Of a DNA stretch of 64,000 nucleotides, positions 1 through 11,400 are shown piece after piece. How positions within the stretch are numbered: the first letter of the stretch is position 1; each line of letters begins with the position of its first letter. Made by a program: the position numbers and the translations under genes. Under the pieces are notes generated by a model, which saw only the letters and a list, made by a program, of their open reading frames with translations, searched no databases and was not told where the DNA came from. This DNA is from Halichondria panicea. Taxonomy: Eukaryota; Porifera; Demospongiae; Suberitida; Halichondriidae. Where the stretch lies: assembly GCF_963675165.1 (NCBI RefSeq), contig NC_087380.1, forward strand, positions 760,303 to 824,302, written 5' to 3'.

Positions 1-2331
1 CTGAGGGTACTGCCCCTGGCTTGTGGACCCTGAGAGCCTTGACCACCTGGAACACATCCACCACTCCCTCTGTCTTGCAACGGTCAATGGTAGTAGCTAC
101 ACAGAGAAAAAAGATGTGCTAATTTAGCACGGAAAACCGTGCTAAACGAATGTCTCCAGTTTTAGCACGTTTGCACATGTGCTAAACAACCTGATGTGCT
201 AAACTGGCACATGTGCTGAAACAGCTGTGCTGAAACAGCTGTGCTGATTGTATTGTGCTAAATCAATTTCAAACATTAAACAACAATAAAAACAACAATA
301 CATCAATACAGTATTGATGAGGATATACAAAAAAAGGTTTTTTAAACATAGTTAGTTAACCATAGCAAGTCTGCACTCAGTTCACTGCAATTGTAAGATA
401 CTGCCTTTGACTTCTCAGCATCACCTGCATGCGTGAAGTAGAAAAATATGTCACATAAAGCCATAACCAAGTATAAGAATAATTAAAGTGCGTATAGATT
501 AGGTACATACCATCAGTCATAGCATGCATGAACAAAGTATGCTAATGAAACTTATAATTATTATAGGGCGAAATAAGAAAAGCCTTTGCTGTGATCCATG
601 ACAAATGCCGAGTGCATGAAAAGTACATGAACCAAAAGCAAAGAATTGTAGCTACAGAAAAAGTCCTATAACACAAATAAGACCAAGAGGAAGGGTACGC
701 TACTCGAATAGACTGTACACAGGAGGCAAACTCACTATTGCATGTAACCACAGCCACTTGAGATACAACAATAACAATAACAATGCTGATAAGGAAAAGC
801 AATGAATAAAATTAGTAGTAACCTCACTAACGTATTCATCCATCATCGCTAAGATTTTACAGTTTATACAACAGCATGTGATTGTGACGTAGGTTAGACA
901 GAATGCTTACTACGGTTAGTGGAGTTGCGTACTCTTCCTAATGAACTCTTAGTAAGACATTATAGTCGTTTTTACGCACAATTAAGTTTGCGAGACTATG
1001 ATAATGCAAATGAGTTCTTGTTGTGCTATTATAGAGCAGCATCAATATTCGGGCCCATCAATTCATCTCGTACAGAAAGCAGATTGAGAAGTTGTCTTCC
1101 ACTGACAATACTCGTTGTAAGGGCTAAACAACAAATATAATCCACTACAAGCCTTCTCTTAATTGTCAGAAAAGAGCTGCATATAAAGCTTAATCCGAAA
1201 CGATATAAAAGTTTAATTAAACTGCGTTGTCCTATAAATTATTATATCAATAGAACTGTTAGCTTAAGAGGAACAGCTACAGCTGCAAGGCCGGGCAGAC
1301 AATATGCTACAGGTGGCAGTATAGATTTGCATTAATTAGGAGGGTGTGTGGCAATCAAAAATCGTTTTGCGCACAAGGAAATTTGGGATTTCCGTAGCAG
1401 CAATTTTTATCAATTATGAACTTACAAAGTGGTAAACGTTTACATAGTACGTGCATAATATACACTGATACAGCGCAAATTAAACGCTAAAAAGGACGCT
1501 CAAGATAAGAGCTTTTTTCTGTTGTTAAAATTACTTTGGTCACCCCCATGCAGCTATAGTTATCATGAAATTTTGCAGCTTGCTAGCTTTGTATTATAGC
1601 TACATGTAAGATAGCTATAGCAATTATGCTAAGATCAAAATAGTGCGGTGAATGGTGCGTTATATTTCTTTGTTAGATCTATGTAGAACTATAGGCTTAT
1701 AGCAAAGCAAAATTTAGCTAGATATTATGTTACTAGAGGATTGTCGCTTTGTATTCAAAAACACAGCACACCGCATTTGTAAAGTGCAATGGTATATAGC
1801 AACGGTACAGTAAAATACGCTTTTAATACAGTACTTATCAAAATGGAAACACTTTAAACGTACTACGCAAACGGAATGGGATATTGACCGCTGTATACGT
1901 ATATAGACAGATAACTAAGTCAGATAAGTATGGTATACTGTTGCAATTGTTTTTTGGGTGAAGCTACTATACCTAAAACATTGTGGCAATACAGCAGCAT
2001 AATAATACATACCTCCAATTGTGTCGATACTTTACAGTGGTCTGGTCATACAAGGGTGTCCAGTATAATGCTCTCTCCAACACGTGTCACTTTCAACATC
2101 ATCCTGCAATACGGTTTTTCACATCAATTCTTACAACAATAATTAATTATATAGTACCTTCAAAAAAGTACGACCACCATTTTGAAAGAACTTTAGACGT
2201 GAGAGGGAATTAGGCGTATTTTTGCGAATGGCGTGGTTAATTGGATAATTTATTTTGTGAATTTGGCCCTTCAATTAGAGTGGCGCTGTAATTATGCCTC
2301 GCGGTGCGCATGCGCAAGCGAGGTATACGGT

Positions 2332-2401
<70 letters not shown>

Positions 2402-5400
2402 CTATTTCAGCTGCTCAAGGAAGTGCAGGTAAGAGTTTCTATAGGCTTCTAGTCATGTTTTCTTGGCTTAATTGCTATTTGTGGATTTGCTAAATAAAGC
2501 TTCGTTCTCGAGTTATGCCTGGTTTTGCTTACTTGGAATACCATTGCAGCCTTTTCAGAAGAGTCTGTAGCAAAACTCGTTCACCGAGTGTTGCTACTCT
2601 ACTTAGTAGTTAGTTCTGCACTAGAACACTAGCTGCAAGAGTGAGAAGAGAGCTGCAAGGTTCTGCTGACTTGCAGCCATTAATTTTAGACTTGAACTTT
2701 AATTAGGCATCAATTGTTTTTAACAACAATCATGGGTCGATCACTACGAGTTTCCCTGTGATTGCAATAATAATTATCATCAATCAATGTGTGTATAAAA
2801 GCTAGCTATTAGTAGTTTTATGTTATGTAGCTTTGGCACCTCCACCGAGGCCGCGGTGCTTTCATTAGAAGTAAATAACTCACTTATTGTGCTATGAAAC
2901 TTGGGCAATATAGGCTTCAATTGGTCTCCACTTTGTTGAGCCCCATTCAACCTGCTTGTCCTTTCTGCATAATTATTATATTGTAGAGTTATTACAGGGT
3001 GTCATACAGGATTTTAAAGTAGAGAGGGGAAATATAAGGCATTCTTAAAAAAAAAGTCAACTGCATGTTATTTCAATACCCTGGTTAGTAGCTATACAGG
3101 CTATGGATACTCAGTCATACAACATTGCTAATACCTGAATGCAAATTTTAGGGGGGGGGGGGGGGGTTGGAGCCAGGGGGGGATACTCCCCCTGTGTACT
3201 GTATGACACCTGGCACAATACAATAGCTGTGCAATTACATTGTACAGATGCTCCCCTGTGTACTGTACAACACCTGGTACAATACAATAGCTGTGCAATT
3301 ACATTGTACAGATGCTCCCTTGTGTACTGTACGACACCTGGTACAATACAATAGCTGTGCAATTACATTGTACAGATGCTCCCCTGTGTACTGTATGACA
3401 CCTGGTACAATACAATAGCTGTGCAATTACATTGTACAGATGCTCCCTTGTGTACTGTATGACACCTGGTACAATACAATAGCTGTGCAATTACATTGTA
3501 CAGATGCTCCCCTGTGTACTGTATGACACCTGGTACAATACAATAGCTGTGCAATTACATTGTACAGATGCTCCCTTGTGTACTGTATGACACCTGGTAC
3601 AATACAATAGCTGTGCAATTACATTGTACAGATGCTCCCCCTGTGTACTGTACAACACCTGGTACAATACAATAGCTGTGCAATTACATTGTACAGCATT
3701 GTTCAGCATGTTGAGGGAAACTTACCTAGTTCCACAGTTTTGTCAAACAGCTCTCAAACCATGTCTAAACTCAACTTCTTTTCTTCTTTGCAAATAAAAA
3801 AAAATTTTTTGTTGCTATGCAGCTGCAGCTGCACATCTGTTGTACTGCATGCCCTTATTTGGTACTGAAAACAGCACACTGTGCTGAATTAGCATGTTTA
3901 CCTGTTTCAGCACACCCATTACATTTAGCACAGTCCATTTAGCACATTAATCGAACATCAAAATCACAAGCCATGAAAAAGCACACCAATACAACACGTA
4001 GGCTGTGCTATATGCCTACAAAACAGCACATGTAGTGTGCTGAATCACTGTTTAGCACACCACAGTGCTAATATAGCACACGCTCAGGGTCTAAAACAGC
4101 ACACCTCTTTTCTCTGTGTACAGAGCAGTACATACCAGAGCGGGTCGCAGTGTCACTGGAAACAATACAATATAATTAGGAACTTATTATAACAGATCCT
4201 CACCTGCAGTGGACCACAATCGCCTTGTTTCCAGTCCTCCTTTAAACCTTTATAACCTCCTCATTCATGTCAGTTACAGCCTTGAGGTTTGCACATGCAC
4301 CAGTCGACTTCCAATCGAGAATTTGGATTTGAATTATTTGCTGAGTTTGCTTAGTCTGGAGGAAAAAATAGGAACGATAAAGAAGCAACCACAGTGATAT
4401 ACAAGTACACACCTTTTTGTTAAGCACGCTCAGTTGCCTCATAACGAACCCAGTGTTGGTTTCCTCCCCCAAGTTATCGATGGTGAACTCACCGAAGGAG
4501 GTGACATTGCCACTCTCTGGCCAGTACTGGGAGCATGCCTCCTACACACACACACACACACACTCAACAGGGAGGACCTCTAATGGAGACCATCTCTTAC
4601 CTGCCCATTCTCACTGAGTGGAGTCAACATCACAACAGCCGCACACTTCCTATCATAGATCATCTTCCAGAAGTTACGCACAGTTGAGTCCAGTGGATTC
4701 TGGGCAATGATGTATGCCTTCTGGTGCTTGTAGCCCTGGAGGGAGAGAGGGGGAACACTGAACAATGTGCTCCAAATGATAGTACGTGCTACAATAATTA
4801 TGGTGTGCTTAGATTAGTGATGTGTTTCGGGTGAAAATTTTCCATTTTTTGAAGTGAGTGTTTTTTTCTAAATCAAGTCTGTTTCCCGGAACTATCTTTC
4901 GTTGTTCATAACTTGGGTAGCAAACGTCCAATTAAAAAAATAATGCTGTAGCTCTTTGAGTGCCTTACGAACTCAAACTTACATTGACAAAGACGGCATT
5001 GATGTAGTCACGACCTGGGTCCTCTCCTTTCAGGAACACACGGTGATTCTCAACTGTGGAGTTGGTAAAGGGGCGTTTACATATAATCAGGTAAAGGTCG
5101 TTTAATCTAAAATCTAAAACCTTAGTAAATACTTACTTGGTAGGTACTGTATTCCCCTGTTCAGGTTCTTGTGTCTCAATGCACTACTGCAGTTGACCTC
5201 ATTCGGATTTGGAGATACTTGTTCCAGAATTTGGAACTGGTATTGGAAATCTGAGAGGGTTTTTCCCGGGGCCACTGATGACATCTTCTGTATCTGTCTG
5301 CGCAGATCTCCAGCACTGATCTGAGTGTCTCCACACGTCACTGACTCCAGGATTGCATCGTGGATGAATACATATTGGTCCTATAGGGACAGGGCAATGA

Positions 5401-8400
5401 GCATGCTCAGTAGAATCAATTCAAAATGGCAGTGTGTGAGCTGTTTCACTGTTAATGTCATTAGACTACCGGTAGTAGATAAGATCTACATGGGAAGTAC
5501 ATGGGAAAAGTTCCTCAGAGCAGGTATACTATGAGACTTAGTATACCTTCAAATTTACTTAGTATACCTAGTATTCCGTTGTCAAGTAATTGTATTGTAG
5601 TCAAGCAGTTTGCTAACTATTATTTACTAATAGATGGTAGTGCTATTAGTTGGGTCGAAAACAGCAAAAAGCCCCGGCCCCTCTGGATCTCAGATAGAGT
5701 TATTTTGACTTTATATATCTGTTGCCCATATCATTTGTGTGACAAATGTGAACTGAATTGAACATTATATGAAAAAGTATAAAAACAGCAATTTAAACTA
5801 CAAACTTTTGTCATTCTTCCCCTGATCAGTTTCTTCCGTGAGATAATCTAGAGAACTGCAGCTCCACAGCACAAACTAGACACATATTACTATCCTCTGT
5901 TGTCTTGGATACGTCCCTAACTAATCGCTTTCCCTCAAAGTTAAGTCAAATTTGCTAGGGTGGAAGCTTTTTATTTTTTTTTCATTATTTTCTTACCGAG
6001 TATGCTCAAACATAGCTAATTGCCCACACACCTCTTACCGTAGTGTTTTGTACTGTCGATTCTTACCTCTCCAGTTCCGGAGATAGTCTAGTCGATAAGC
6101 TGCTTTAGGTTAATATGATGACTGCTCTTATTCTGAGCTGCTTATGCCTTATTATAGATCTAATAATCACTGCATGCATATAATCATACGTGAACTAGAT
6201 TTACTACTAGTACAAAAACTTCATGGTTGACAGATGCACAAAAAAAAACTGGAACAGTGTCAGCTAATGCAGCTGAAACAAGTTGTTGTTCTTATAATGG
6301 TGGCAATGCATAGACTGCAGATATTCGATCTATAGCTAACGTACCTACAAATTGGGGAAAAAGTGTACAAATAAGTGCAAATAACATTTTGTGAAAAAAT
6401 GGGGGAGGTAGGGTTGGTATAATAATTTATTGGTTATTTTATGGTTGATATTGGCTTGGTTGGAGCACTACTTCTCCTTTTTAACTATCATTACTTTTGC
6501 GTTCAGGTTTTCTACTGGCGTTTCATGATGAAGAGGGTAAAAAAAACTAGCCTTATTAATAATAATTATATCATAAATTATTACAACTATAGACCCTCAT
6601 GCAGCTGTTGACATGAATATATAGAACCAGAGGAGTGTTCAGTTATACAATCACTGCAATGGGTCTAACAAACTACTTTTAGTAGACTGGTAAAGGATCA
6701 CATCAGCTGAAAATAATTATCGTGATTAAATGCCCATGGTAAAAGCTGTCTTTGTCAATAAACTCCATGTCAATAAACGCCCATCTCAAACAAAGCCAAT
6801 ATCAACCATAAAATAACCAACACCAAACCATATCTTGTTTACGTCCTTTTTGGTGTTTGAACGGCTCAGCCAACCCTACTTCCCTCCTATTTTTTCACAA
6901 AATGTTTTTTGCGCTAGTTATATATATATACTGTGGGTACTTAAACTGGACAGATTACACGTTGTTATCCTGTATTAGCTGGTATCTGGCTAATGGTTAG
7001 CTCATACGCAAGCAGTCGATACCAGGCCCACTCTCAGAGGAAGTGGGCGTGAGGACGAGGCTAGGCACATACCCATTAAGCTTTATAATGGCCATTTTAT
7101 TTTTTATTATAATGTGTACAAATGATACCCACTTTCCCTGACTACATGTAATCCTCTACACATTCTTATCAGTTAGACTCAAAGGAGGTCCGACATGCGT
7201 GCACGAATCACTATAAGTGCCAGTATATTGGGCTGGACCTTATCACGTGACCGCAATGACATCAATGCACTGAACTTGTAGTGATTTGTGCACGCATGTC
7301 GGACCTCCTCTGAGGCAGATTGAATTATATACATGTAGTTACTTGTTTCTGTGTCTATATAGTACTTACCTGGGTCTGGACCATTTTCATTCTCTGATTG
7401 CGAGCTCTGACAATGGTGCCGGAAATATCGACCATACCCTCGGCTGCGATCTGATCGAGAACATTATCAAGGGCAATGTAAGTGCCTGTGCGTCCCACAC
7501 CAGCACTGCAGTGGACCAGGAGGGGACCTCTGGATGGCTTGTGTAGGGACTGGACCCGACGATGGAACCCAAGAATGGGCGTGGCATAGTCAGGCACACC
7601 GTGATCAGGCCACGTCGTAAAGTGAAACTGAGTGGTCTTAAAAGGTTTCCCACTTTCCCCTTTGATCTGTGACAAAGAAACATCTCACGATAAACTACAA
7701 TAACAAATCCAAAGTGAAAAGTTGTTAGTTGAGGAAACACGTGGAAACAAGAATCTGGCGAGAGCATAACTCCAATCCATTACAATAAAGACAAACATTT
7801 CACAATAACAAAAGAAAATGTGTGCATGAAAGTAAACTTCCAAAAAACACAATGCTAATAATGTCAACATGTGCCACTATTATGCTATTGGGGTGCTTAC
7901 TGTAAGTAGTAGGTTTCTGACAGTGTAGTCAGCCAGGACCTGCTGGTCTGTGATGGTGACTGTGAAGGGGCCATAGTTCACACTGCCACTGTCTGGCCAG
8001 TACTGTTGACACTTGATCTTGTTGTTCTCCATGACGTTGGTGAGCATGACTATTATGGGTGGTCTCTCTTGCCACATGAGACGCCAGAAGTCCACCAGGG
8101 TATTGGGTAGTGGTCCTTTGTGTGTGGAGGAGGGATAGACATATTGAAAACAAGCAATGAAGCATTTAACAATAGTTATGATTGTAAAAGCAAGCACACA
8201 GCAATTGTGCAGGCTGTGTGTACAGAAACAATATATATAAACTGATACCTTGAGAAGCAATGAACTTCTTTGGCTTGTCAAAACCCTACAGTAGAGAGGG
8301 TGAAACCATGGTAAACATAAACATGATAATTGCACGCTATAGTAAGGTTGGGTCGAAAATAGCAAAAGGCCCCCCTCTGGATCTCACCCAAGACAATTTT

Positions 8401-11400
8401 CGCTATTTGGCTCCAGAGCCACCAATAGCTTAATTTGCATGTGAAATGCCAGTGTGTGGGAGTTTATCCCCGTTTTAATTTTCGCGTTAACTGCTCTTCC
8501 CTCGAAAAACGAGAAATTTTTCACCTCCCGAAAATTTCCCGCTATACAGTATATTATAATTATTATTATTGATTGCAATTGTTGACAATAAACCCACACA
8601 GTCAGTATAGAAGAGAGCTTGATGGCTTGATGATGAATAATCTTCAAGGATAGAAGATATCAAGAGTATATAGACAAGAGTAAGAGTGTTGAACTGCTGT
8701 AGTAAACGTTCAGACAATTGTCATCCACACTGTTGCAGGCTGTGAGTCTGTGTTAGCATAGCAGGCTACGGGGTAGCTATCAGAATGCTATCAGACGGGC
8801 CTTCAATCGAACTTTCAATCCACTTCTGTTTGTGTGACATCATTGTTTTACTGAGCATATATACACGTTGTTATCCTGTGTTAGCTGGTATCTGGCTAAT
8901 GGTTAGCTCATAAGCAGTCGATCCCAGACCCACTCTCAGAGGAAGTGCGGCCTGGTATCGAGGCTAGTTTTTAGATAGCTATAGTGCTGTTCTATAGCCG
9001 CACACTGTCCTATTAAACTTAGCTAGCTTGCATGCTGCTCATGCCCGTTTTAATTATTCCGGACATCTCACGTGCGCTATAAAGATCCGTTCAAATTATA
9101 CCCGGACAATTTCTAAATGTTTGCTGTCCGATAAATTAGAAAGATATACGGTACATTGTTATTCATGGAAGAGACAGCCCTATAATCATTAACTATATTT
9201 CCAAACATCCTAAATTCCTGACCCTTTAGTCATAACACACACACACACACACACTCACGTCTACATAGGAGGCATTGATGTAGTCACTCTGACAGTCCTC
9301 TTGTCCAGGGATGGGGTCTAGGATAATGAGGTTGCCATCATCTGCAGAACAAAAGGGCAAAGATTGTCAGTCGCACACCCACCCAATCTTGCGAAAAGCT
9401 TAATTTCATTTATTTACGATGGTTGGAATCCAACCTTTACTACTAGCAGATGATTTTCAGCGGCTATATCCAACTAGTTAATGGAATCCTACGTACATGT
9501 GTCTAGGTTATCTTACATAGTCAATCACAGTGTCTTGATTATTTATTTTGATTGGGCATCAAAAAGGCAAAACGCTCTTCAGCTAGGTATTTAATAGCTA
9601 GGGAACTATAAATAGTAAACCAGAAACAAAAAACAAAAGAGCAGACAACACAAAACCATACAGGAAATACTGAATAGAAAAAGCAAGCTGATAACGATGC
9701 ACCAACCCTCCCCATTCATCTGTTGCATTCAGAGACACATACAACTAGTACACTGAATATAAGCTACTCACATGCATTGGGGCCATGCTAACTGCAAGCT
9801 ACTCACATCGAGGTCATGCTGGCATAAATTATAGGACATATCTTGGACTTGATATTAATTGGTTGCTGTATCACTGTATGCTTGGCTGTACTAGTAGACA
9901 TGTTGTGTGTGTTAGAGGCTCACACTAACTGGGAGGCCTAATTATACAGCTCAATACAAAACTGTACTGTCTGGGCCAGGTTGTGTGGTTAGTAGCTGAT
10001 AAATGGGTTGGTCTATGTGGTTGATCTTCTATGGAAATGCAAAACAAAAAGATAAATCTCTTAGGGTTAGTTCTAGGCTTTAGTCAAAATAAATAGATAT
10101 CAATGTGCGTGCTGTACCACATGAGTCCAAAATAAATCCCCTCTAACAAAGTACTGATTCTACCTCAGGAACTTACACACAAGAATGTTTCCAAATCTGT
10201 TTTCATCTTTGTGCTGTTTGGCAATTGCTGTTGAGTGTTCACCTTCCTTACCACCGAGACCCTGTGCAGTGTGTGGGTGTGGGTGTGCTGGAGTGAACAT
10301 CATAACAATAACAAGGCAAGTCTATTGGTGAGGTAATAAGTACAGCACAATCACTGTACATGTACATGTAATTACTGTACATGTATTAAACCCACCGAAT
10401 AGTTGTTGGCAAACTTCTTGTTTCCATTAGCATGCTGCTCAGTGACATATGCTCCAAACCCATCCACTGGTATAGGAGTGAGGTCCACCTCATCTGCCAC
10501 CTCTGCTTCCCCTCCCTCTGGTACTACTATCAACTGGAGCTCTTTCTCAGCTGTGCCAGAGGGTCCACTGGCCACCAGCTTATAGACACCTGCACACACA
10601 CACACACAAGGAAATGGTTACCATATCACAAGTGGTGTGTCTAACCCACACACATACACACACACACACACACTCTGCATATTGATATATGATATTATGA
10701 TAGTTGACATTTTGGGACTAATGAGACGTGTGTTTGTTAAACTGAAGTGCATTTTCAATATGAAACTTTACAATAAAGAGTTGTACCAGCTGTAGTCACT
10801 TTACACTAACAAGACCTTGTGTGTAACCTGTACTCTCACCAGCATGTTTCATTTCCACACTAGGGAAGGATAATCCACCGTCCTGGTCCAGTTCTGTGGC
10901 ATAGTCTGCAGTCACCTTCCTACCATCGTGGTACCAGGTGAGACTGGGTGGAGGGTAACCTCCCACCTTGGGCTTAATGACTACCTCCTCCCCTTCATTA
11001 CCTCTGCTCTCACTGGGGAAGCCAGTGATGGTAGGCTCTGTACATATTAACACATACACAGGTCTTAAGTGGTGAAATTCATTACACTAATCATAGATAG
11101 AGTAGAAGAGGGATTGGAAACGGAAGTACCCTCGAAGTACCATCCGTGTATCTCCGCGGTTTTAATTGAGGCTTACTTTTTAACACGAGGGCTAAACATG
11201 AATAATTCATGAGAATTGTTTTGCTCTCTGTAAGAAGTCCACGAGCAGTTCTGCTGCTAAACATCAACTTTCTCTAATACTTGAGGCCATTTGGGACACA
11301 GGACACTATTTAGTTACAAAGCCTTAGCTATATCAAAGGTACTATAGGAACACAAGCATGAAAAAGCGCTCTGTGTACCTCTAGCTACTTCACGACAATC

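Larger units (their letters stand above)
100..4118. mobile_element. 4.0-kb non-autonomous TIR element inserted at TA within PTP D2 coding sequence
   Basis: The ends are inverted repeats: the left starts CACAGAGAAAAAAGATGTGC and the right ends with the near-complement GCACACCTCTTTTCTCTGTG. TA dinucleotides flank it at 98-99 and 4119-4120. Both subterminal zones (about 115-260 and 3870-4100) carry many short TTTAGCACA / TGTGCTAAA copies, like clustered transposase-binding sites. The interior has no recognisable transposase, only a GT tract, a dispersed repeat (2401-2760), a TA-flanked CAGGGTGTCATACAGG end (about 2995), a poly-G run and a 64-bp satellite. Joining the flanks at one TA restores an uninterrupted D2 frame, so this is an insertion into an exon. 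Confidence 0.82.
1..5380 (-). other. PTP domain D2 exons of locus A (degenerate, interrupted by a TIR element)
   Basis: Exons from 5137-5380 down to 1-96 encode a second PTP fold with GRDYINAVFVN, KAYIIAQNPL, NFWKMIYDRK and QYWPESGN. The general-acid loop is replaced by ILDWKSTGAC and the signature reads HCSDTATRSG: Cys and Arg remain but the glycines of the P-loop are lost. This suggests an inactive regulatory D2, as in many receptor phosphatases. Just after the signature, coding sequence is interrupted at 100-4118 by a mobile element and resumes at 97. Position 1 is still inside the C-terminal helices. Confidence 0.85.
5550..7360. other. Large intron between D1 and D2 exons of locus A
   Basis: No coding exon is visible. 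The region holds AT-rich sequence, a TIR element (about 6383-6915), a dispersed repeat (about 6955-7065) and a foldback element (7178-7314). Confidence 0.6.
7370..10261 (-). other. PTP domain D1 exons of locus A (predicted active)
   Basis: Exons 10177-10261, 9259-9341, 8249-8285, 7901-8115 and 7370-7666 encode a complete phosphatase core, with the final Q-loop and helix in exon 5137-5380. Recognisable elements in order are ENRFGNILVYD, SDYINASYVD, KKFIASQGPL, DFWRLMWQE, the WPDHGVPDYATP loop with its general acid Asp, the P-loop HCSAGVGRTGTYIALD with catalytic Cys and Arg, and the Q-loop QTQDQYVF. All residues needed for cysteine-phosphate chemistry are present. Confidence 0.92.

Noticed and set aside
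3190..3700. CRISPR array
   Set aside because: The 64-bp units are contiguous without unique spacers, and the DNA is animal nuclear sequence.
3111..3709. Overlapping minus-strand frames of about 63 codons with repeated HSYCIVPGV peptides
   Set aside because: They are the 64-bp tandem repeat read in different registers; there is no start or splice context.
6955..7065. tRNA gene
   Set aside because: A and B box-like strings are present, but I could not fold a cloverleaf with an acceptor stem; it is repeated in two copies and is more likely a SINE-like repeat.
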